Below are positions 35,201-44,200 of a stretch of 64,000 nt of DNA, in pieces. The stretch's first letter is position 1. Each line of letters opens with the position of its first letter. The stretch is from Haliclystus octoradiatus (taxonomy: Eukaryota > Cnidaria > Staurozoa > Stauromedusae > Haliclystidae). The position numbers and the translations under genes are program-made. Under the pieces are notes generated by a model, which was not told the origin of the DNA, did no database searches, and worked only from the letters and a program-made list of their open reading frames with translations. The DNA is taken from assembly GCA_916610825.1 (NCBI GenBank), contig OU744447.1, positions 33,481,073 through 33,545,072 of the forward strand, in the 5' to 3' direction.

Positions 35201-38200
35201 GTAATGAACAGCAGCTGTACTTATGAGGTGACTTTCAATCACAATTGCTAATCATTTTATGTTGATTTTAAAAGTGGAAATCAAACGTCAAAACCAAAAG
35301 ATAATAAAAGGATTCCAAGAAATTTATTGCTTTATCCCAAGAATTTCTAAACGATCCTCATAGCATCAAATATGCACTCAGTACTAATTGATTATCTATT
35401 TATATTTGTAATCACAATTATCTTGTTGATTAAACCTGAAAGTTATCAAGTTCAAATAAGCCTTATTTATTTTCTATTTTTAGCACCAACAACCAAACCA
35501 ACAACAGCACCAAGTGAGTTAAGAATTCTTTACATTATATTAGAGCCTACGTTTCCTTAGTGAGCTTTATATTACTTTTAAACTTAATATTTGTTCGTAT
35601 AGTATATAGCCCGTGTATAGCACTGAGAAATGTTATAAAAGTGTGGCTGTTTTGTAACAGTAGAGAGAATGTACCATCTTTATAGGTCAAAATCAAATAT
35701 TCATCATTGAAATACCCATGAAGACCCTGACTAAACGTTTTAAGTTTGTCTATAGATACATTATGCAAAATAAGATAATTATTCCCTTTATGCTTCATCT
35801 ACGGAAACAACAAATAAATGATCAAGTTGACTGAAAGGCATGTAAATATATAATTATAAATAAATAAATCAAAGACTACACATTTTGGTAGTGTAACTTA
35901 AATTTTCACGCTTTATCACGATCATCAGACAGTTAAAACTGTTTTGAATGTCTGATGATTGCAATAAAGCGTGAAACTTTTAAGTTACAGTATCAAAATG
36001 TGTAGTGTTTGACTTTATTTATTTTTATTTACAGCTCTGTCAACAGACATCGAGCACTGTTTTACTGCTATTGCTTAATATCTAATAATATAATTACAAA
36101 TATGTTAATTAATAATATCAAAACCTAGCATTGGCAAATGGATAGTGCTCAATATTAGTGAATAGCAGAGCGTAAATAATGATAACAATGAGAAGGTTAA
36201 GAAAGACACATTCTTTGGTTGTAACTCCAAGTTTCACGTCATTGAACGATCATCAGACAACAAATACTGTAAAAGAGTATTTGAAGACGAGTATTTGTTG
36301 TCTGATGATGGTTTCATAACATGAAACTTGGAGTTACAACCAAAGAATATGTCTTTCTTGACCTTATTATTATTAGTATTATAATTACAAATACTCATTC
36401 ATTTTGTTTAAAATGTGAATATTTTTTCTCTCACCTAGCTACTCCGGTGACACCAGTAGTGCCAGATGGAGGTTTGTTAAAATTATACCTTATTTTCAGT
36501 GTTAAACAAACAGAAATACAGTATAAGGTATATATGAGGTCGATTAAGACAAGCTAATATATCTGTTTGGATCTCACAGATTTCGATCAATATAATACAT
36601 ACAGCATCCGTGTGCTTTTCATTATTACTATTGGCTAGTAATAGTCACTGAAAAAATGAAATTAATAGCTTGATAGTTTTCCGTTGCATAACTTGAAAAT
36701 TGAGGTAAAATGGATAGATTCCTGATTAATGTTACTCCTAGTTTAGAAAATATAACAAAGGCGACAGTGCAGTCTCCAACATAACTTTCAATAATGTTTC
36801 TGCTTTATAATCTTGTCACATAGGTATTTCTCGCTTGATTCACTCATTTTATCAATGACTAAATTGTTTTGTTGAACATTCTGTATAAATGTATATAACT
36901 CGTTAAGCCTGGAAACACGTCAGGCACCCAATGTTTATAAATTTAAAATATACATCTCCAATAAAAATCTATCTAAATACTTAATTATGTAAAACTATTT
37001 AATCATTTGTTAATTTATGTTAAGTTACTCTGTGTGTAATTAACATTTATATGCTATTATGCAGACATAAACAAATCATTCATTCATTTATTCAATATAG
37101 GTTGTGATCGGCCTGTAGATATCGTCTTTCTGATTGACAAATCAGCCTCAATTACACACCCCAATTTTGAACTTATTAAGAAGTTTCTGGAAGGTGTTGT
37201 AGGAAAGTTTCCAATTCATCCAGCTAATGCAAGGATTGGATTAATTACGTTTGGTAAATATACATCTGTAAGTATAATTAATAATTCAAACTTCACATCA
37301 CTTGTACTAAATGTTTTAATGTTTTAATATTATAGCTTTTCGTTTTCTCAAGAGCCACATAAGCAATTTGAACAATTATTCGAATGTAATATTATTCCTG
37401 GCTGCTGTCACTGTCCAAGATACAAAGTACTCTCTTTCTCTTTGGGCTTTCGGTAATCATTGTACTGGTATTAGAACAAGATGGTGACGAAGTGGAGATA
37501 ATTAAATTAAATGTTCCTCTAGTAATACTGTTCCCTAATATGAAGGTTGTGGCATGCGAAAATGTTATGTGAAAGTCAGTTTTATTTGAAACGATTCAAA
37601 ACCTTATAATAAACAAGGTGTTCGATCTTTTCTAGCTTTGAAAACAGGAGATTCCTTGGTAACGCAAATTTATTTATTTCATTTATTTTGTCAAAATTGA
37701 CAGGCAAAGCAACGGAGAGTCACATAATATGATCTCTCACTAAAATGTAGCCTAGTTACAACTAATGTTAATAAAAAATAATATAAATTTAAGCAATAAT
37801 TTTAAGCAAGTTTTATGTGTGAAATAATATCAACTTTATGGAATATGGCTTTTATGAGTGATGGAAAACCCGCTGAGAATATAATGGTCACATAATAAGT
37901 ATATACATGTAAACTTTTTCACGTAAAATCCTCTTTCAACTCTGGCTTTCATCGTGTGAACACTTATTCTGTAACACTAGTGGGATGACATAGGGTCACT
38001 CTTTCTATTCATCTATGTATGCAATTCACATCCTCTCACTGTCAATCGGCCCACCAATTGATACAAAACTTTTATTGAGTGTCATGGTACTTCTTCAAAG
38101 AAACGTTAATTTGAAGACAATGCATTTAATGGTTTACAGGCAACAGCCTAATCTGATAATTGCTGACATTTTTTCACCTCCTTAGTACATCTAAGAACTA

Positions 38201-41200
38201 GCCACACATAAAAAGCTAAAATTGAGATCATTCTTCTAGTATAACATAGAAACTAATTTTACTTTATTTTATTGTATTTATTTCTATCTATAATAATTTT
38301 GGGCATCAATGGGAAACTCACAACTATGTGATTGGGACATTGTGATAGGCGAAAACGTAAAAAAAATACAACTTTGCATACTGCAATCATTTCTCGTATA
38401 TCTCTATCTTGTTCAGATAATTTTATGCTCTTGTTAACTATTTCCTCTCTGTCACCCATAATTCAATATCATTCAAACGGGAATAAATATCATTCGGCGA
38501 GGTCAAAAGGGTAAGCACTCTTACTCCAGATACCCATATCTGTGTCTCAAATCATCAACGGATCATCTGAACATCAAATCAGTGCAATCTTGTAAAGGAA
38601 GTAGGGTGGTCCAAACGAAATTGCATAACAAAAAGCTATGACGTAATGGTCCCGCTGTCAGTTGCAAATCAAAGCCATTCTGACATGAAATGTTCTAAAC
38701 TTTCTAGATGCAGAGTCGCATCTGAAATCAGTAATAAGGATTTATCATCGCTGCCTTGTTGAAAATAGGTAGCCATCAGAGTAGTATGGGTTGCTTGATA
38801 GGATGGTCCAGCATGTGTTGATTTAGTTTGCTATTTTATCAGCGATATATACTTTGATAAGAAGACAAGCGATAGGATAGACGCAATTTTTCGACATTTT
38901 GTCATTATACTAATATGACATTTTCAAGCGAAAAAATTTAAATGAATGTTTGGATGTTTTAACTTGGCTAATTTACAATATGTGATAACAATTTTCAATG
39001 CAATGTGATAAAATTTAACAAACAATAGGCTATACCAATTATAAAGAAAATGTGTTAATGATGTAAAACAATACAGTTACGCGGCAAACAATTTAGAATT
39101 GATTGAATCGGATTGCGAATTGAGTGTCGGCATAATCCGCTTCAACGCATACTCTAAATTAGCCCACTTAAACATATAAATATTCTTTTATTTTAGGTAT
39201 CTATCCTTTAATTTTATTCGCTTGAAAATGTCATATCAGTATTGTTATAAAGCTTAAAAGACTATTTAATAAACAAGAATCAATAGTTGTATATATTGTA
39301 AAAACTAAATATCTCTAAAGAATTACATGTGCCACCAGTCTTATTGAGTAGCCTCCTTTTCATTATTAGTATTCATACTACAACAAAGGCACATAGATTG
39401 CTAACCTTACAACAAGTATAAAGACGAAACGTAGCAAAAATACGTTTATTCTCTTGCGTGACTTCTTATCAAACTTTTTAAGCCAAACATATTTTATTAA
39501 ACATAATATGCATTACATAACACTCTATTTCAGACAATATTCAACCTCCAGAAGTATATGACTGCCAGTGGTGTCGTTAATCGTATTCAGGGCCTTCAAT
39601 ATCAAGGAGAAACAGACACTATAATGGCAGTAGCAATGACAGATGCACTCGCTATGTTTCAGAACTCTCCAAGATCATTGCAACTTGAAAATTATTCAAG
39701 ACTGATAATGCTATTGGGTGATGGTAAATCACATACAGAACCAGATCGTATTGCTACAGATGCAGCTGCCAAATCAATCAAATCCCAACAATACCAAATC
39801 GTTACAATCGGAATTGGAGATGTAAATTCTGCAAACTTGCAAAAATGGGCCAGTAAACCTGAATTCTATGTACATGAAACCGATTATCAAAAATTGCAAT
39901 CGGAATTCGATAAACTTCAGGGCATTTTATGCGATGGTAAGTGTAAACTGAACCCTTTATGTCAGCACTGTATAATGTGTATGCATTCTTGTTATCTCAT
40001 TTTGGATATGGTAGAATGAAATCCTCTAATCGCAAAAGACACGCAAGGCAATGATAATATAATTCAGCAAGAATCAAATCGCTATACTAATATAATTAAG
40101 TAAGAATCAAAAAAATTCTGTGCAAGAAACCCACAACAGTAAATCAATAATACTTTTCGAAAAATCGCATCTTGCAACCATCAGTTGCATTATTATTGTT
40201 GGTCTGCTAGGTCACCTTCAAATTATTCTTTGAACACATTTAATAGGGCTTTTTCATATAAGCCATGTTGGTGTTCCATAACAATAGATTGAAATATATA
40301 TTGGGGTCACAATCGTTTCAAAATACACCACCAGGGTCATCAATCTTTTCTGCAATTAATTCTCAGGAGACTCATTGGTGCAAGGTCCGACAAAAAGTTC
40401 AACCTTCTGGAATCCTAGGGGCATTTAAACTTTTTCTTCTGAATTTTCTTGTTGAGGTTTGACCAGAAAATCATTAAAAACATCAATTTTCTTCTGAATT
40501 TTGTCTAGCCTTCCGCGATCTAGGATCCCAGGATCCCCACTTTTGTTAGACCCTGCATTGGTGTACCAGTGAAAAAGCTCTTATAGATTTATTAATAGAT
40601 AGAGATAAATTTAACTTGACATTAGACCTTTTTGATCGAAGAAATTTCTATCGTATTGAAGAATCTGTCTGTTAATCCATTCAAATAACTAGTTAGGGAC
40701 TTTTCAATCAAAGTACAATCTATATACCAAATGTATTTTTTATAATTCGAAAAAATTGTGGCTATTTCATTGAAAGTTGATTTACCGCATCAAAATCCAT
40801 CAAAGTTTACACGGGTATATATATTTGTATATATGCTATGTGTATGCTATATATGCTGCTATGTATGTCTCAATTGAGCATGCGCAATTTTGAGCACTAT
40901 CGACTCGGGATGTGTCTATACTATTTGCATTATGCATTGCCCACTACTTCGGTAGTTTGAGCACTCTGGTATGGCACAGATGTTTTTCATGTGATGAATT
41001 TTTTCACCACATTTATAACTCATCTTGACTTAGGTGTATACTGAAGTCAGTTCCTTGTTCGCTCACTGAGCACTACTGATGAAGGCTAATGGCCAGAAAC
41101 ATGTACTTGTCTGCTGCTATATGTGTATATATATATGTATTTGAAACTTTTCAGAAGAAAGAATTTGCAAAATAATGTACATACTAAAGGCAATAATTAC

Positions 41201-44200
41201 ACTTACTCTTTTGGAGATAATCAGATCAAAATAAATGTTTACGTAGTGAAATGCTGCTATATTCGAACTATTTACAATATCCTCAGGTAGATTGTTCCAT
41301 TGAGGTATAACACGGTTGAAAAAGTAATTATGTCTAGCATTGGTCTTTGTAGTATTAACATAGCATTTGGATTTATGTCCACGAGTACTTGTTGATTGTT
41401 TCAGTGTTACATCTAATGGAATTTCTAGATCAACTTCATCATAAAATATTTGATAAAATAAACTAAGTTCTAGATATTTTCTTCGAGATTCCAAAGATAA
41501 TAGATCAAGGCTAACTATACGATCTGAATAGGATGTTTTTGTATCTCGTAGACAGCAAGCAAAAACCTTTTTAGTAAATCTACGTTGAACTTTCTCAATG
41601 ATGGTAATGTCCTTTGATAATAAGGAGAAAACACTGGTGACGCATACTCTATAGGATAGGACGAATATAAGTTGTAAAAGCATTGATGACATGGCCAGGA
41701 TCATTCCATTTGAATGCTTTTAACACATAGAACGATACACAATAAGCTTTCTTGATTATTGATTTACAATGATGAAATGCTTTCAAATCAGAAAAACTGT
41801 GAACTCCGAGATGTATTAAGCCTACGGCCTAATTAAAGTTTTATCATGAGAGGTTCCGCAATATTTGGACACTGGTAAAATGAAAGTTCATGATCTTAAA
41901 AATGTTTTACTACATGCTGCTAAAGGGAGAGAAGCAACCTCTTTAAGGAAGCCGTAGGCTATCTCGTCCCAGGCAACGTCTGGTAAGGGTGGATTTAAGT
42001 TATTGAATGGCAATGCTTAGTATTAGTATATGTATTTTAGTGTCAAAAGACAAATAAATATATAAATAAATACCTGTATACCTAACCGTAATATTTAAAT
42101 AGACACTATATACAGTTGTTAGGCATCAACAAGATGAATTAATTAGAAAATGAATGTGACCACATGTCTATTTATTGACTATATTACGTGAAAATTGATT
42201 CGCTTTTTACTCTGGTGAAAAGTCTTTTTATCTTCATTTACATATCAATGCTGTTTTTGAAATCACATTTTTTCATCATAGAGCTTACTAATATTGGAAT
42301 GCTTGTATCACATTTCTGATTCCGTGTTTTTAATTTATTTTCATTCATTATTATTTATCCGACATGTGCTACTAATCGTATATCATTATTATTACTACGT
42401 GATCACTGCGATCACAAAATAGTGATTTCCCAAATATTGTGTTTGGCATATTATTACTGTAATATAGGTATATAATATTGAAACTTTTTAGCCATTAGAT
42501 ATAACTACCAATAAATTGAATAAGAATAATTGCGTTAGAAGGAAACGACAGCCTAATCAATGATGTGCATGACAACTGCATGTATTGTAGTTTTTACCCG
42601 AGTTTTTATAAATCGTTATACATTGCATTTGTGAATTAACTTGTATTGTGAATTTTGTAGCTGTACTCGTCTATTTTCGATTTTTCTTATAGCTGCTGCA
42701 AGCACACCAAGTACAACGCCAACCAAGCCCACAACCACGCCAACAACCACACCAACAACAACACCAACAACTACACCAACAACCACACCAACAACAACAC
42801 CAACAACTACACCAACTACCACCCCAACAACCACGCCAACTACTACACCAACGACTACACCAACAACCACACCGACAACAACACCAACAACCACACCAAC
42901 CACCACACCAACTACCACACCAACAACAACACCAACAACCACACCAACAACCACACCTACAACCACACCAACTACCACACCAACAACAACACCAACAACC
43001 ACACCAACCACCACACCAACTACCACACCAACAACAACACCAACAACAACACCTACTACCACACCAACAACGCCGCCAACCCCATCACCAGAACCACCTA
43101 CAGGTGAGAATCTGAGAAGCATTGTATTATGTAATATAGCATTATGAAACAGTGGACACAAATTTTGCCTCTCATAAAGTTCATCCTCCGTGAGAGCAAA
43201 TAGAACAACAAATCTACGTTTCCCTTTCTCCAGCTCATCAGATTGTTCTTAATGTTTCTGTCCGATTTTTTAAATCTTTCTCTGCACACCTTCTTCATAA
43301 ATCCAAAAATTATATATTGTACAATTTCAATGGAGATAAAAATATATTCAAAAATTCCCCGCGATGGATACCCTTTATTAATTATATACAATTCCCGATC
43401 TGTAATAATAGCTTGGGTGAGTAACCTAGCGCTACAGTACTATAGAACTTTCATTAGAAAGGAATCAAGATTCAGAAAGAAAACAGACAATGATGGCGGT
43501 AAGTTCATAAGCAATCCTGGTGTACACATGCAAAAGAAAGAGTGATGAAGGAAGTTACTTTTTAGGAAAACTAATTTTTGCTAACTGTTGCCTCTCAGTG
43601 AAAACCAGAAGAGATTTTCACTAGGGTATAATTTCTCTCAATACTGAGTATCAGAACTGAAGGATTTGATAAGAGCAAAACATGTTAAACGCGTATTGAT
43701 TCAGAAGATCATTTTAAGATTTGATCTATCGATTTGATCCTTGTGTTACAGCTATATCTGCTAATAATAATTCAATGCACATTCGCATCGATTGCTTATA
43801 ATACATCAATATTAGATATGAACTACAATCTTTTACATTGAATTTTGGAGATAAGGATGATTGATGTGAATATATCAGCTCCTTTACTCTAAGATTTGAA
43901 CGTGCTAATGGGGTGCTAAAAGGGTGCCGAAAAAGGAAACCTATATATAGCACAGTAATAGCACCTTTATTAGTACCCTAATGAGCACCTTGATCAGCAC
44001 CATTTTAGCACCCGGTCATAAAGAAGAGCTTTTGCTCATATTAGAACTGTTGGAAATATATTTCGCATTAGCACCGCAATTATTGTAAACCACCTCAACC
44101 AAACATATCAAATCAAACAAATTGCATAAATCGTATTATTTTTTCAGAAAATTTAATTCTACATTCTATGCATTGTTACATCATATATTCAGAATAACTC

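Larger units (their letters stand above)
35820..36420. mobile_element. Two foldback Penelope terminal-repeat pairs in gene C intron 10
   Basis: Palindrome 1 (35865-36012) and palindrome 2 (36196-36365) each consist of two opposed copies of a hammerhead-bearing repeat. Their outer flanks (TTATTTACA..CTCTG.., GAGCACT) match the PLE-derived stretch at 21320-21490. So the interval holds four partial copies in alternating orientation. Confidence 0.7.
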
